Shown here: positions 45,050-55,995 of the stretch, one piece after another
Position numbering within the stretch: the stretch's first letter is position 1
Layout: each line of letters begins with the position of its first letter
Assembly (NCBI RefSeq): GCF_003853705.1
Contig: NZ_QTQI01000028.1
Span: forward strand, 36,440 to 100,439
Length of the DNA: 64,000 bases
Source: Burkholderia sp. Bp8992
GTDB taxonomy: Bacteria; Pseudomonadota; Gammaproteobacteria; Burkholderiales; Burkholderiaceae
Direction of reading: 5' to 3'
The notes under the pieces: generated by a model
The model's input: the letters and a program-made list of their open reading frames with translations, nothing else
Databases searched by the model: none
Told to the model about the DNA's origin: nothing
Position numbers and translations under genes: made by a program

Positions 45050-46447
45050 TTAGCAAGCGTGGCGAGGAAGCTCCGCCAACGGCGGCGAAAACCCTGCCAG
45101 CGTGTCGCCGCGATCGCGCATCCCGTGCGCGCACATCAGCCGGTAGAGCGTCACGCGCGACACGCCGAGCTCGCGCGCGGCATCCGCGAAACGGCCGCGG
45201 TGGCGCAGCAGCGCCTGCTCGATCGCCTGCCGCTCGGCCGCCTCCCGCGCCTCCAGCAGCGACACGGGCGCGAGCGTCGCGAAGTCGTTCAGCTCGAGAT
45301 CGGCCGCGGTGATCATCCGGCCCTCCGACATCACGATCGCACGGCGCACGCGATTGATCAGCTCGCGCACGTTGCCCGGCCACGAATAGCCGTACAGCGA
45401 CGCGACCGCGTCGAGCGAGAAGCCGCGCAGGCGGCGATGCGCGTCGCCCTTGAAACGCTCGAGCATGTGGCGCGCGAGCACCTCGATGTCCTTGCCGCGC
45501 GCGCGCAACGGCGGCTCCTCGATCTTCAGCACGCACAGGCGATGGAACAGGTCCTCGCGGAACCGCCCTTCCCGCAACGCGGCTTCCATGTCCACGTGCG
45601 TCGCGCAGATCACGCGCACGTCGACGGGTACCGACACGTGCGCGCCGAGCCGCTCGATCTTGCCTTCCTGCAGGAAACGCAGCAGGCTTGCCTGGCTTTC
45701 GAGCGGCAGATCGCCGATTTCGTCGAGAAACAACGTGCCGCCGTTGGCGGCCTCGACGCGGCCGATCTTGCGCTGGTTCGCGCCGGTGAACGCGCCGCGC
45801 TCATAGCCGAACAGTTCGGCCTGCAACAGCGTCGACGGAATCGCGCCGCAATTGATCGCGATGAACGGCGCCTGCGCGCGCGACGAACGCTCGTGGATCG
45901 CGACGGCCGTCAGTTCCTTGCCGGTGCCCGACTCGCCGGAGATGAACACCGGCGCATCGGTCGCCGCGACGCGGCGGATCGTCCTGAAGAGCCCGAGCAT
46001 CGCATCGCAGGTGCCGACCATCTCGCCTTCGCTGCGCCCGGCGCCGACGGGCGGCACAACGGGATCGGTCAGCGCGACCATGCCGTGCGCATGGCCGACG
46101 GTCTCGACGATTCGCGACGTTTCGTACGGCATCGTCACGTAGTCGAAGCAATAGTCGCGAATGAGATGGCGCAGCGTGGCATCCTGCAACTGGCCGCGAC
46201 GCGTCGCGGCGATCCAGCCGATGTGCTGGATGCTCAGGCAGGATTCGAGTTCGCGCAGGTCCGAGGGCTTGAAGCCCGGCGAGAAGTCGAGCAGGCCGGC
46301 GCTCGCCACACCGTGCTGCACGACACGCCGTACGTCACGTACGGTCTCCGCGAGATCGACGCGCCAGCCGCATTCGTCGAAATGGCCGCGCAACGCGTCG
46401 TTCGGTTCGCGCGAATAGTAGATCACGTGCCGCTGATCGGCTCCCAT
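45050..46447 (-). CDS. Sigma-54 dependent activator with VpsR-like N-terminal domain
   Basis: Enhancer-binding regulator of 465 residues. Residues 1-125 resemble the receiver-like domain of VpsR, without the usual phosphorylation site arrangement. The AAA+ domain holds Walker [15 protein letters not shown] (which contacts sigma-54), Walker [13 protein letters not shown] and the R-finger region [10 protein letters not shown] Fis-type helix-turn-helix ends it ([22 protein letters not shown]). VpsR and its relatives bind cyclic di-GMP; whether this one does is unknown. It is divergent from a small exported protein with a sigma-54-type promoter. Confidence 0.93.
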   Translation of the reverse strand: MGADQRHVIYYSREPNDALRGHFDECGWRVDLAETVRDVRRVVQHGVASAGLLDFSPGFKPSDLRELESCLSIQHIGWIAATRRGQLQDATLRHLIRDYCFDYVTMPYETSRIVETVGHAHGMVALTDPVVPPVGAGRSEGEMVGTCDAMLGLFRTIRRVAATDAPVFISGESGTGKELTAVAIHERSSRAQAPFIAINCGAIPSTLLQAELFGYERGAFTGANQRKIGRVEAANGGTLFLDEIGDLPLESQASLLRFLQEGKIERLGAHVSVPVDVRVICATHVDMEAALREGRFREDLFHRLCVLKIEEPPLRARGKDIEVLARHMLERFKGDAHRRLRGFSLDAVASLYGYSWPGNVRELINRVRRAIVMSEGRMITAADLELNDFATLAPVSLLEAREAAERQAIEQALLRHRGRFADAARELGVSRVTLYRLMCAHGMRDRGDTLAGFSPPLAELPRHAC

Positions 46448-46810
46448 ATCCTCACCCCGTTCATCAACCGTCTAACGATTGCCGTGCACGTCAGGTCTCG
46501 TGCGAAAAGGATCGAATCGGGTCAGCCAGAGGTGGCTCGATTCGCCATGCCGATGCGCGGCGACGACAAAGCCTCGCATGATGGCGCTTATCTCGCGTCC
46601 AGTTATGTTTTGGTCAAGACAGCTTGGTTATAGGCACCGAATACGACAAACCCGTTTCAGCGCCGATGCGATCCGGCCGAATCGCTCAGGAGGTCGATGC
46701 AAGTCAATCATCTGCACATAGCGCAGCGAAGCGTTCGTTCATCAACACACGACCCGATTTTCATCCTTGAAGCGTGTCGATTGAATCCGCAGTATTCCCG
46801 AGCCCCCTCG

Positions 46811-46834
46811 TTTCAGGCCTGAAACATTTTCAGG
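46811..46834 (+). promoter_or_regulatory. Clustered TTTCAGG half-sites, likely activator-binding site
   Basis: Two overlapping palindromes: TTTCAGGCCTGAAA (46811-46824, perfect 14 bp) and CCTGAAA-CAT-TTTCAGG (46818-46834, perfect 7-bp arms). It lies 67-90 bp upstream of the -24 box, a normal position for an enhancer site of a sigma-54 activator. Confidence 0.55.
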
Positions 46835-46899
46835 CTGTTTCGGCCACAATTCGCAACGCCTGAGCGCGAATCGCAGCGGCGACAACGGTCACGACACGA

Positions 46900-46915
46900 T
46901 GGCATGTATTTCGCT
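46900..46915 (+). promoter_or_regulatory. Sigma-54 promoter, GG-N10-GC
   Basis: TGGCATG-TATT-TCGCT against the consensus TGGCACG-N4-TTGCW: GG and GC are at exact spacing, and two of the other conserved bases differ. Transcription would begin near 46926, giving a leader of about 19 nt before the ATG at 46945, which has GGAGA upstream at 46932-46936. Confidence 0.65.
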
Positions 46916-46944
46916 GAATACGCAGACGATCGGAGACAGCCATC

Positions 46945-47271
46945 ATGCACAACCGCCTTTCACTTTCTGTCGTGCCGATGGCGCTTGCGCTCTCGGCCGC
47001 CGGCCCGCCTGCGCCGGCCCGCGCGGATGAAATCGCGATACCGGATCGCGCCACACTGCTGGCCGAAAATGCGCCGGGCCTGCAGCACGGCAACGGCTTC
47101 GGCATCGTGACCGTGTCGGCACCGCAACCGCTGCCGACCGGCAAGGCGACCGTCACGCTGTGGGACGAGATCCCGCCATCGCCCCAATTGCCGATGCCGC
47201 TTCCGGTACCGCAACCCGGCGACGCGCAGCACGCGATGCAAGGCAGCGCGCCGGGCAATACGCGTCAGTGA
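46945..47271 (+). CDS. Small exported protein, proline-rich
   Basis: A 108-residue protein with no family I recognise. A signal peptide covers residues 1-28 (cleavage after ARA, mature start DEIAIPDRATLL). The mature part has a possible beta-strand region (NGFGIVTVSAPQPLPTGKATVTLWDE) and a Pro-rich tail (IPPSPQLPMPLPVPQPG). No Cys remains, so it is not a lipoprotein. GGAGA lies nine bases ahead of the ATG. Its position opposite the sigma-54 activator, with a matching promoter, suggests it is a direct target. Confidence 0.8.
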   Translation: MHNRLSLSVVPMALALSAAGPPAPARADEIAIPDRATLLAENAPGLQHGNGFGIVTVSAPQPLPTGKATVTLWDEIPPSPQLPMPLPVPQPGDAQHAMQGSAPGNTRQ

Positions 47272-47502
47272 GCGCGCATCGGCCCATTCAATAAGGATTC
47301 CACATTGGTTCGGTGATTCGAGCAGGCCGGCCGGCGCAGATCCGCGCCGGCATCGCCGCTCCCGCGACACGAACAGGTTTATTCGGTCCGTCGCCGCGAC
47401 GCAATACGTCAGGCGTCGCGGCACGCAGCAGCGTGAAAGCCGATGCGCGCCGCCGTTCCGGTAGAATCGGTGCCATTCCGGCTTTCCTCTTTCCCGACCT
47501 TC

Positions 47503-48003
47503 ATGACGACGTTGACCCTGATCGTCGCGCGTGCCCGCAACGGCATCATCGGCCGCGACAACCAGTTGCCCTGGAAACTTCCCGAGGATCTCGCGTTCTT
47601 CAAGCGCACGACGATGGGTGCGCCGATCGTGATGGGCCGCAAGACCCACGAATCGATCGGCCGGCCGCTGCCGGGCCGCCGCAACATCGTCGTCACGCGC
47701 GACGCAACGCGCCGCTTCGACGGCTGCGACACGGTCACGTCGCTCGCCGATGCGCTGGCGCTCGCCGCGCACGACGGCGTGCCCGAGGCATTCCTGATCG
47801 GCGGCGCGCAACTCTATGCGGAAGGGCTCACGCTCGCCGACAAGCTGGTCGTCACCGAGATCGATGCCGACTTCGACGGCGATGCGTCGTTCCCCGCACC
47901 CGACGCCGCACACTGGCAGGAAGTATCGCGTGAAGCGCACCAGGCTGCCGCGCCGAACACGTTCGGCTATGCATTCGTCGTCTACGAACGCAAGCGCGGC
48001 TGA
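47503..48003 (+). CDS. folA: Dihydrofolate reductase
   Basis: Reduces dihydrofolate to tetrahydrofolate; target of trimethoprim. The 166-residue product shows [30 protein letters not shown] with active-site Asp29, [14 protein letters not shown] with the NADPH-binding Arg-Lys, and [12 protein letters not shown]. The ATG at 47503 gives standard length; a 20-residue longer frame is unlikely. A terminator follows at 48029. Confidence 0.96.
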   Translation: MTTLTLIVARARNGIIGRDNQLPWKLPEDLAFFKRTTMGAPIVMGRKTHESIGRPLPGRRNIVVTRDATRRFDGCDTVTSLADALALAAHDGVPEAFLIGGAQLYAEGLTLADKLVVTEIDADFDGDASFPAPDAAHWQEVSREAHQAAAPNTFGYAFVVYERKRG

Positions 48004-48028
48004 CGCGTTTCGCCGTCACGCACGATGA

Positions 48029-48066
48029 AAAAAGCCCGACCGGCTCGCGCCGATCGGGCTTTTTTG
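48029..48066 (+). terminator. Bidirectional terminator between folA and pmbA
   Basis: AAAAAAGCCCGA-stem-TCGGGCTTTTTT, with an inner CCGGC/GCCGA-like extension and A/T tails on both sides. It serves folA on the plus strand and pmbA on the minus strand. Confidence 0.9.
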
Positions 48067-48094
48067 CTGGGCGGCGGCCCACGCCGCGCGTCGC

Positions 48095-49465
48095 TTACTG
48101 GCCTGCGATCGTCATCTGCTCGATCAGCACCGAGCCCGTTTCCTTCGTGCCGCGCACGATCGAATCGGCACCGATCGCGACGATGTGCCGGAACATTTCC
48201 TGCAGCGTGCTCGCGACCGTGATTTCCTCGACCGGATACAGGATCACGCCGTTCTCCACCCAGAAACCCGCCGCACCGCGCGAATAATCTCCCGTCACGT
48301 AGTTCACGCCCTGCCCCATCAGCTCGGTCAGCAGCAGGCCCGTGTCGAGCTTCTTCAGCATGGCTTCGAAGTCGTCGCCCGCCTGCGTGTTCGAGCTGCG
48401 CAGCGCGAGGTTGTGCGAACCGCCCGCGTTACCGGTGGTCTGCGTGCCGAGCTTGCGTGCCGAATAGGTCGACAGGAAGTAGCCTTCGACGACACCGTCC
48501 TTCACGACGCTGCGTGCGCGCGTGCGCACGCCTTCTTCGTCGAACGGCGCGCTGCCCATCGCGCGCGGCACGTGCGGATCCTCGACGACCTGGATGTGCG
48601 GGGCGAACACCGGCTTGCCGAGGCTGTCGACGAGGAACGACGTCTTGCGGTACAGCGCGCCGCCGCTCACGGCCTGCACGAATGCGCCGAGCAGGCCGGC
48701 CGCGAGCGGCGCCTCGAACAGCACGGGCACCTTGCGGGTGTCGAGACGGCGTGCGCCCATCCGCGCGAGTGCGCGCTCGGCCGCGTAGCGGCCGACCGCT
48801 TCGGGCGCCGCGAGATCGATCGCGCTGCGCTTCGACGAATACCAGTCGTCGCGCTGCATGTGACGGCCGCTGCCCGCGATCGGCGCGCAGGCAATGTAGT
48901 GGCGCGAGTACGGGTAGCCGGACAGGAAGCCGCGCGACGTCGCGAGCACGAACTGCGAATGCTGCGCCGACACGCTCGCGCCTTCCGAATTGCGGATCTG
49001 CGGGCTGACCGCAAAGGCGGCGTCTTCCGCGCGGCGGGCCAGCTCGACGGCCTCGTCGGCCGTCAGCGCCCACGGGTGGTACAGATCGAGGTCGCGCGGG
49101 TCGGTTTCGAGCAGTTCGGCCTCGGCGAGGCCGGCTGCTTCATCCTCGGCCGTGAAGCGCGCGATGTTGTACGCGGCGGCGACGGTGTCCTTGATCGCGG
49201 CCGGCGAGAAATCGGACGTGCTCGCGTTGCCGCGCTTCTTGCCGATGAACACGGTCACGCCGACCATCTTGTCGCGGTTGTGCTCGATCGTTTCGACTTC
49301 GCCGCGGCGCACCGACACCGACAGGCCGTCGCCTTCGGAGATTTCGGTCGCGGCGTCCGACGCGCCGAGTGCCTTCGCATGGCGAAGGATGTCCGACGCG
49401 ATTTCTTTGAGCTGGTCCTGCGTGTGCGGGAAATAGCGCGCTTGTACGTCGAGATTGGCTGCCAT
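48095..49465 (-). CDS. pmbA: Metalloprotease PmbA (TldE)
   Basis: Partner of TldD; the TldD/TldE pair processes microcin B17 precursor and other modified peptides. The 456-residue protein shows [24 protein letters not shown] at the start, [29 protein letters not shown] and [22 protein letters not shown], all standard for PmbA, which lacks the HExxxH zinc motif of TldD. It is divergent from darP. TldD is not in the window. Confidence 0.95.
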   Translation of the reverse strand: MAANLDVQARYFPHTQDQLKEIASDILRHAKALGASDAATEISEGDGLSVSVRRGEVETIEHNRDKMVGVTVFIGKKRGNASTSDFSPAAIKDTVAAAYNIARFTAEDEAAGLAEAELLETDPRDLDLYHPWALTADEAVELARRAEDAAFAVSPQIRNSEGASVSAQHSQFVLATSRGFLSGYPYSRHYIACAPIAGSGRHMQRDDWYSSKRSAIDLAAPEAVGRYAAERALARMGARRLDTRKVPVLFEAPLAAGLLGAFVQAVSGGALYRKTSFLVDSLGKPVFAPHIQVVEDPHVPRAMGSAPFDEEGVRTRARSVVKDGVVEGYFLSTYSARKLGTQTTGNAGGSHNLALRSSNTQAGDDFEAMLKKLDTGLLLTELMGQGVNYVTGDYSRGAAGFWVENGVILYPVEEITVASTLQEMFRHIVAIGADSIVRGTKETGSVLIEQMTIAGQ

Positions 49466-49592
49466 CGTCTTGGTATCCGGTGGCGGGCGGGCGCCCGCAT
49501 GGTCAAAATGTTGCGTATCCCGCGATCATAGCAAGGTCCGGGGCCGGACACAGACAAGCTTGGGGTGTCCGCGCCGCGATACAATGCCGCCC

Positions 49593-50195
49593 ATGACACG
49601 CAAAACCCGAATCCAGCCGATCGAGCATGCCGTCGAAGACGACGACAATGGCTACGATCGTCCCAGCAAATCCCAGTTGAAGCGCGAGATGCACGAGTTG
49701 CAGGTGCTCGGCCAGGCGCTCGTCGATCTGCCGAAAGACGCCCTCAAGCGCATGCCGATGCCCGAAAGCCTGGCGGACGCCGTCCGTGAGGCACGCCGGA
49801 TCACCGATCACGAAGGCAAGCGCCGCCAGCTCCAGTACGTCGGCCGCGTCATGCGCTCGCTGACCGACGACGAAACGGCCGCGCTGCGCTCCGCCCTCGA
49901 CGCACAACGCGGCGTGAACAAGGCCGCGACGGCCCGCCTGCACTGGATCGAGCGTACGCGCGACCAGCTGCTCGCCAGCGACGACGCGCTGACCGAATTC
50001 CTGCGCCAGCACCCGGACGCCGACATCCAGGAAGGCCGCACGCTGATCCGCAACGCACGCAAGGAAGCGCAGCAAGGCAAGCCGCCGCGTTATTTCCGCG
50101 AGCTGTTCCAGTGGATCAAGACCGCGAGCGGCACGCCCGATGCGGGTGAAGACGCGCCGGACGACACCGAAAACGACCATGACGACGAAGCGTAA
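49593..50195 (+). CDS. darP: Ribosome-associated protein DarP (YjgA, DUF615)
   Basis: A 200-residue helical protein that associates with late 50S assembly intermediates. The pattern [25 protein letters not shown], then [12 protein letters not shown] and [13 protein letters not shown] is that of YjgA. The N and C termini are acidic. ATG at 49593 is chosen; an in-frame ATG at 49584 is three codons upstream and cannot be excluded. It is divergent from pmbA, as in Escherichia coli, and overlaps mogA by 17 nt. Confidence 0.93.
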   Translation: MTRKTRIQPIEHAVEDDDNGYDRPSKSQLKREMHELQVLGQALVDLPKDALKRMPMPESLADAVREARRITDHEGKRRQLQYVGRVMRSLTDDETAALRSALDAQRGVNKAATARLHWIERTRDQLLASDDALTEFLRQHPDADIQEGRTLIRNARKEAQQGKPPRYFRELFQWIKTASGTPDAGEDAPDDTENDHDDEA

Positions 50196-50787
50196 CCACC
50201 CGGACGAACTGGTCGTCGGCCTCGTGTCGATCAGCGACCGCGCGAGCACGGGCGTCTACGAAGACAAGGGCATTCCGGCGCTGCAGGAATGGCTTGGCGG
50301 CGCGCTGGTTTCGCCGTGGCGCGCCGAAACGCGCCTGATCCAGGACGATGCGCCGACGATTTCCGCCACGCTCACCGAGCTCGTCGACGTCGCGGGGTGC
50401 GATCTCGTGCTGACGACCGGCGGCACGGGCCCCGCGCGTCGCGACGTGACGCCCGAGGCCACGCTGGCCGTGGCGACGAAGGAAATGCCGGGATTCGGTG
50501 AACAGATGCGGCAGATCAGCCTGAATTTCGTGCCGACCGCGATCCTGTCGCGGCAGGTCGCGGTGATCCGCGAGACGGCCGACCACGCGGCGCTGATCAT
50601 CAACCTGCCCGGCCAGCCGAAGTCGATCCGGGAAACCCTCGAAGGGCTGCGCGATGCCGACGGCAAGTCGACCGTGCCCGGCATCTTCGCCGCGGTGCCC
50701 TACTGCATCGACCTGATCGGCGGCCCGTACATCGAGACCGACGCCGCGGTGGTCGCTGCGTTCCGGCCGAAAAGCGCGCGGCGCTGA
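50179..50787 (+). CDS. mog: Molybdopterin adenylyltransferase MogA
   Basis: Adenylates molybdopterin before molybdenum insertion by MoeA. The 202-residue product has [50 protein letters not shown] and [17 protein letters not shown]. The ATG at 50179 lies within the end of darP, so expression is coupled. MoaA, MobA and MoeA of the same pathway are at 20.5-23.6 kb. Confidence 0.94.
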   Translation: MTTKRNHPDELVVGLVSISDRASTGVYEDKGIPALQEWLGGALVSPWRAETRLIQDDAPTISATLTELVDVAGCDLVLTTGGTGPARRDVTPEATLAVATKEMPGFGEQMRQISLNFVPTAILSRQVAVIRETADHAALIINLPGQPKSIRETLEGLRDADGKSTVPGIFAAVPYCIDLIGGPYIETDAAVVAAFRPKSARR

Positions 50788-50821
50788 GCGTTTGCCGTGC
50801 GCCGAACGCGTGCCGGCCCGC

Positions 50822-51445
<624 letters not shown>

Positions 51446-51559
51446 TCATCCTGGAAAATGGCGGGCGGCGCGCGATGCCGCCCGGACGGCCGGCATCGCA
51501 TCAGCGGGGCCGGTCCGCAAGAACATATAATTCTCGCATAGAACCCTTTGGCGCCTTCG

Positions 51560-52819
51560 ATGTCACCCTTTTCGTTCACCCTGCTGTTCGCGATCGCCGT
51601 ACTCGCGATGGTCGTCACCAAGCTGTGGCTCGCGTCGCGGCAGATCCGCTTCGTCGCGGCGCACCGCAACGGCGTGCCCGCGCAGTTCAGCGCGACCATT
51701 CCGCTGACCGCCCACCAGCGCGCGGCCGACTATACGGTCGAGCGCACCCGGCTGACGATGCTCGAAATCGTCGTCAGCGCGGCCGTGCTGGTCGGCCTGA
51801 CGCTGCTCGGCGGCGTCGGCGCGCTCGACACGCTGCTGACCGGCTGGCTCGGCCGCGGCTACGGGCAACAGGTCGCGCTCGTCGCCTCGGTGCTCGTGAT
51901 CACCGGCGTGATCGACGTCCCGTTCGAGTATTACCGCCAGTTCGGGATTGAGCAGCGCTTCGGCTTCAACCGGATGACGAAGCGGCTGTTCTTCACCGAC
52001 ATGCTGAAAAACACGTTGCTCGGCGCCGCGCTCGGCCTGCCGCTGCTGTTCGTCGTGCTGTGGCTGATGAACCAGGCCGGCAGCCTGTGGTGGCTGTGGA
52101 CCTGGATCGTCTGGGTCGCATTCCAGATGCTCGTGCTGCTGATCTACCCGACCTTCATCGCACCGATCTTCAACAAGTTCGAGCCGCTGAAGGACGATGC
52201 GCTGCGCTCGCGCATCGAGTCGCTGATGAAGCGCTGCGGCTTCGCGGCAAAGGGGCTGTTCGTGATGGACGGCAGCCGCCGCTCCGCGCACGGCAACGCG
52301 TACTTCACGGGCTTCGGCGCGTCGAAGCGGATCGTGTTCTTCGACACGCTGCTCGCGCGCCTGTCCGGCCAGGAAATCGAGGCCGTGCTCGCGCACGAGC
52401 TCGGCCATTTCAAGCGCCGCCACGTGATGAAGCGGATGCTCGTGTCGTTCGTGCTGAGCCTCGTGCTGCTCGCGCTGCTCGGCTGGCTCGCGCAACGCAC
52501 GTGGTTCTACACCGGGCTCGGCGTCATACCGTCGCTCGACACCAGCAACGCGGGCGCCGCGCTCGTGCTGTTCTTCCTCGCGATTCCGGTGTTCCTGTTC
52601 TTCGCGACGCCGTTCAGCAGCCTCACGTCGCGCAAGCACGAATTCGAGGCCGACGCGTTCGCGGCCAGCCAGACCGACGCGCAGGATCTCGTCAGCGCGC
52701 TCGTGAAGCTCTACGAGGACAACGCGTCGACGCTGACGCCCGACCCTGTCTACACGGCCTTCTACTACTCGCATCCGCCTGCGTCGCAGCGGATCGACCG
52801 CCTGCTGCAACACGCATGA
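51560..52819 (+). CDS. M48 family zinc metallopeptidase (CAAX-protease Ste24-like)
   Basis: A 419-residue integral membrane protease with about six or seven hydrophobic segments. The zinc motif is [10 protein letters not shown] (HExxH), with the third ligand Glu in [18 protein letters not shown]. The N-terminal DUF/CAAX-1-like region ([18 protein letters not shown]) is typical. The ATG at 51560 is used; a TTG four codons upstream is in frame. Its stop overlaps the rsgA start as ATGA. Confidence 0.93.
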   Translation: MSPFSFTLLFAIAVLAMVVTKLWLASRQIRFVAAHRNGVPAQFSATIPLTAHQRAADYTVERTRLTMLEIVVSAAVLVGLTLLGGVGALDTLLTGWLGRGYGQQVALVASVLVITGVIDVPFEYYRQFGIEQRFGFNRMTKRLFFTDMLKNTLLGAALGLPLLFVVLWLMNQAGSLWWLWTWIVWVAFQMLVLLIYPTFIAPIFNKFEPLKDDALRSRIESLMKRCGFAAKGLFVMDGSRRSAHGNAYFTGFGASKRIVFFDTLLARLSGQEIEAVLAHELGHFKRRHVMKRMLVSFVLSLVLLALLGWLAQRTWFYTGLGVIPSLDTSNAGAALVLFFLAIPVFLFFATPFSSLTSRKHEFEADAFAASQTDAQDLVSALVKLYEDNASTLTPDPVYTAFYYSHPPASQRIDRLLQHA

Positions 52820-53757
52820 GCCGCCCGACTTCCCGCAAGCCGGCCCCGCGCGCGTCGAACGCGCAACGGGTCGAAGGCCGCGTGATCGCGGCGCACGGGC
52901 GCCACTACATCGTCGCGCCCGACGACGGCGGCCCGATGCTGCAGTGCTTCCCGCGCGGCAAGAAGAGCGACATCGCGGTCGGCGACCGCGTCGTGTACGA
53001 ACTCGCGTCGGCCGACCAGGGCGTGATCGTCGAGATCGGCGAACGGCGCAACCTGCTGTACCGCTCCGACCAGTTCAAGTCGAAGCTGTTCGCGGCCAAT
53101 CTCGACCAGTTGCTGATCGTGCTCGCGACCGAGCCCTATTTCAGCGAGGACCTGCTCGGCCGCGCGTTGATCGCCGCCGAGGCGAACGAGCTGAAGCCGC
53201 TGGTCGTGCTGAACAAGATCGACGTCGAGGCCGCGCTGCCGGTCGCGCGCGAAAGGCTCGCGCCGTACCGCGCGCTCGGCTACGACGTGCTCGAGCTGTC
53301 GGTGAAGGGTTCGCCCGACGACGCGCGCGCGCAGCTGATGCCGCATCTCGCCGGGCACTCGACGATCCTGCTCGGCCAGTCCGGGATGGGCAAGTCGACG
53401 CTCGTGAACCTGCTCGTGCCCGACGCCGAAGCCGCCACGCGCGAGATTTCGGCCGCACTCAACAGCGGCCGCCACACGACGACGTTCACGCGCCTCTACC
53501 CGCTGGAAGGCGGCGGCGCGCTGATCGATTCGCCGGGCTTCCAGGAATTCGGCCTCTACCACCTGACCGAAGGCCGCCTCGAGCGCGCATTTCCGGAGTT
53601 CCGGCCGCTGCTCGCGGACTGCCGTTTCTATAATTGTCATCATCTGCACGAGCCTGGCTGCGCGATTCTCGAGGCTGTCGCCGACGGCCGCATCGCGCCG
53701 ACGCGGCATGCGCTGTACGCGCAGCTCGTGCACGAGGCGAGCCAGATCGTTCGCTGA
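52816..53757 (+). CDS. rsgA: Ribosome small subunit-dependent GTPase RsgA
   Basis: Circularly permuted GTPase involved in 30S maturation. The 313-residue protein has an OB-like N-terminal domain, then G4 NKID, G1 GQSGMGKST (about residues 192-200) and G3 DSPGFQEFG in permuted order, and a C-terminal zinc site [14 protein letters not shown]. It is coupled to the M48 protease gene by a 4-nt overlap and followed after 65 nt by the DUF2007 gene. Confidence 0.95.
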   Translation: MSRPTSRKPAPRASNAQRVEGRVIAAHGRHYIVAPDDGGPMLQCFPRGKKSDIAVGDRVVYELASADQGVIVEIGERRNLLYRSDQFKSKLFAANLDQLLIVLATEPYFSEDLLGRALIAAEANELKPLVVLNKIDVEAALPVARERLAPYRALGYDVLELSVKGSPDDARAQLMPHLAGHSTILLGQSGMGKSTLVNLLVPDAEAATREISAALNSGRHTTTFTRLYPLEGGGALIDSPGFQEFGLYHLTEGRLERAFPEFRPLLADCRFYNCHHLHEPGCAILEAVADGRIAPTRHALYAQLVHEASQIVR

Positions 53758-53822
53758 GCGCGCGACACGCGCGCGGCGCCGGCCGGCATGCTGCGGGCCG
53801 GCCTTCACCGACAGGAGCCGCA

Positions 53823-54140
53823 ATGCGCTTCAAGGCACCCGATCTCGCGACCGCGCAGCATTGGGCCAACGTGCTTCAGGTGGCCGGCGTCGGTTGCGAG
53901 CTGCACAACTGCTATGCGACGGGCGCGCTCGGCGGCCTGCCGGCCGATGCGTGCACGCCCGAGCTGTGGCTCGACGACGAACGCGACGATGCACTCGCCC
54001 GCAAGCTCCTCGACGCCGCATCGCACGGCCCGTCGGCCGGCGCCGCGCCGTGGCGCTGCCGGCAGTGCGGCGAAGCGCTCGAAGCGCAGTTCACCGCGTG
54101 CTGGCAGTGCGGCGCCGTCCGGGACCCGCGCGACGACTGA
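53823..54140 (+). CDS. DUF2007 protein with C-terminal zinc ribbon
   Basis: A 105-residue protein. The N-terminal half (LATAQHWANVLQVAGVGCELHN..ELWLDDERDDALARKLLD) is a DUF2007-type signal-transducing PII-like fold. The C-terminal half has four Cys in CRQCGEAL and CWQCGAV, a zinc ribbon. CAGGAG precedes the ATG by a few bases. Stand-alone proteins of this type often sit near rsgA in Burkholderia; the function is unknown. Confidence 0.85.
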   Translation: MRFKAPDLATAQHWANVLQVAGVGCELHNCYATGALGGLPADACTPELWLDDERDDALARKLLDAASHGPSAGAAPWRCRQCGEALEAQFTACWQCGAVRDPRDD

Positions 54141-54148
54141 CCACACAG

Positions 54149-54181
54149 CAAACAGGCCGGCATCGAGCCGGCCTGTTCTTT
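54149..54181 (+). terminator. Terminator after the DUF2007 gene
   Basis: AACAGGCCGGC-ATCGA-GCCGGCCTGTT: an eleven-base perfect stem, with TCTTTC after it. It lies 9 nt after the stop of the plus-strand gene and 22 nt before the stop of the minus-strand gene. Confidence 0.85.
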
Positions 54182-54203
54182 CATCGAATCCTGCACTGCG
54201 TCG

Positions 54204-55142
54204 TTACGACACCCAGACGGCGAGTGTCAGCATCAACAGCAGGATCATCCACAGGATCACCGCGCGCCAGACGAGGCCGACCGCCGATTGCAGCGTACGC
54301 GGCGTGCAATCATCACCGACCGTCAACGGACCGCTGTCGCCGACCGCCAGCGCATCGAGGCTCGACGGCTCCGCGAGCGGCCCCGCGAGACGTGCACCGA
54401 GCGCCCCGCTGCCGGCTGCGAGCAGCACGCCGTCGTTCGGGTCGGGCCACTGGCGCGTGTGATTGCGCCACGCGTAGATCGCATCCTCGAAATTGCCGAC
54501 GATCGCGAAACCGAGCGCGGTCAGTCGCGCGGGAATCCAGTCGATCACGAAGAACGCGCGCTGCGCGAACGTCGAGAACGCGGCCGTGCGGTCGTCGCCC
54601 GGCGTCGACCAGCTGCGCGCGAGGTATTCGGAAATCCGGTACAGCACGGCGCCGGCCGGACCGATCGGCAGCACATACCAGAAGAACACGCCGAACACGT
54701 GGCGATGCGATGCGACAACCGCGTGAATCAACGTATGGCGGACGATTTCGCCGACCGGCATGTCGACCGTGTCGATGCCCGTCCACTCGTGGAGGATTTC
54801 GCGCGCACGCGGCACGTCGTCGTTGTTGAGCGCGAGGTGGATGTCGGTGAAGTAATGGCTGAACTGGCGGAAGCCGAGCGTGAAATACACGACGGCGACG
54901 TTCCACAGGAACGCGAGCACGAAGCTCACCTTGTACAGCAGGAAATAGATCAGCGCGACGATCAGCACCCACGGCAGCACGACCGCGAGCCATGCGAGGA
55001 TGCCGTGCTTCTGCTTGCCGGCGTCGAGCCCATGCGCAACGGTTTCCGCATGAAACTGGAACAGCGCAAACACCGGATTGCTCGGTGATAACGCGCGGAC
55101 CTGCTCGATGATGAGGGCGAGGAGAACCGAAAAGAAAGTCAT
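54204..55142 (-). CDS. CobD/CbiB-like integral membrane protein
   Basis: A 312-residue membrane protein with about four to five hydrophobic segments, including LVVLPWVLIVALIYFLLYKVSFVLAFLWNVAVVYFTLGF. Pattern (TFFSVLLALIIEQVRAL, and RILHEWTG.., FWYVLPIGPAGAVLYRI) is that of the CobD/CbiB family or the related AmpE. No other cobalamin gene is near, so a role in cobinamide synthesis is unlikely; a regulatory AmpE-like role is as plausible. The gene stands alone. Confidence 0.75.
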   Translation of the reverse strand: MTFFSVLLALIIEQVRALSPSNPVFALFQFHAETVAHGLDAGKQKHGILAWLAVVLPWVLIVALIYFLLYKVSFVLAFLWNVAVVYFTLGFRQFSHYFTDIHLALNNDDVPRAREILHEWTGIDTVDMPVGEIVRHTLIHAVVASHRHVFGVFFWYVLPIGPAGAVLYRISEYLARSWSTPGDDRTAAFSTFAQRAFFVIDWIPARLTALGFAIVGNFEDAIYAWRNHTRQWPDPNDGVLLAAGSGALGARLAGPLAEPSSLDALAVGDSGPLTVGDDCTPRTLQSAVGLVWRAVILWMILLLMLTLAVWVS

Positions 55143-55262
55143 GCGTGGCGCCGTCTTCGGAGTTATGTCATTTTTTGCATAACGATAGCACAGCGTAAGC
55201 CCCGCATGGCTGCCGGCGCAGTCGCCCGGCGGCCGGCCGCGCGCGCCGGCCGGTGCGTGCGC

Positions 55263-55949
55263 CTAGCCGGCGGCCAAGAAGCGGTAGAGATTGCGAAACA
55301 TGGCGGCAGTTGCGCCCCAGATGAAGTAATGCCCGCCCGGTTCGCCATTCGGATAAGGCATCGCAAAAAAACGACGCTCGCCGCCCTCCCAGCGGAACAC
55401 ACGGACCTGATGGTTCGCGGGATTCATCAGAAACGCGAGCGGCACTTCGAAAATCTCGGCGACTTCGAACGTATCGGCCTGCACGGTGAACGGCGGATGC
55501 ACGAGGCCGACCACCGGCGTCACGCAGAAGCCCGTGCCGGTCAGGTAGTCGGGCAGTGCACCGAGGATCTCGACGCGTTCGTCGGCCAGCCCGATCTCTT
55601 CCTTCGCCTCGCGCAACGCAGTGGCCGTTGCATCGCGATCGAACGCCTCGCGACGGCCGCCGGGAAAGCTGATCTGCCCGGCGTGGTCGTTCAGGTGATC
55701 GGCGCGCAGGGTCAGCAGGACAGTCAGGCCCGCCTCGCGGACGACGAGCGGCATGAGGACGGCCGCACTACGCGGATCGACGCCTTCCTGCAGCCTCGCC
55801 TCGCCGGGCTCGACGCTCCATTCGAGCGTGCGCGCGAAACGTTCGCGCAAGCCGGACGGCGTCATCAGCCGGGGATCGATGACAGGCAGGCCGGCACCGG
55901 TGCCTTCGACCGGCAGGACTTCGGGATCGATGATGGGGCGGCGATTCAA
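55263..55949 (-). CDS. CoA pyrophosphatase, Nudix family
   Basis: A 228-residue hydrolase. The Nudix box is GGRREAFDRDATATALREAKEEIGL (positions 117-141 approximately; Glu-rich catalytic helix REAKEE). The UPF0035 signature LLTLRADHLNDHAGQISFPGG precedes it, which marks the CoA/NudL group that cleaves coenzyme A. It is separated from rplS by a terminator. Confidence 0.92.
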   Translation of the reverse strand: MNRRPIIDPEVLPVEGTGAGLPVIDPRLMTPSGLRERFARTLEWSVEPGEARLQEGVDPRSAAVLMPLVVREAGLTVLLTLRADHLNDHAGQISFPGGRREAFDRDATATALREAKEEIGLADERVEILGALPDYLTGTGFCVTPVVGLVHPPFTVQADTFEVAEIFEVPLAFLMNPANHQVRVFRWEGGERRFFAMPYPNGEPGGHYFIWGATAAMFRNLYRFLAAG

Positions 55950-55995
55950 TGGGGCTCTCGAGTTCGTGTCGTATCGAGCATATTGTCGCGCCAGA

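Larger units (their letters stand above)
46448..46944. promoter_or_regulatory. Intergenic control region between sigma-54 activator and exported protein
   Basis: About 497 nt, less GC-rich than the genes around it. No open frame here looks coding. It contains the half-site cluster at 46811-46834 and the sigma-54 promoter at 46900-46915 described separately; other TTTCAG motifs occur near 46655. The divergent promoter for the regulator itself was not identified. Confidence 0.6.
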
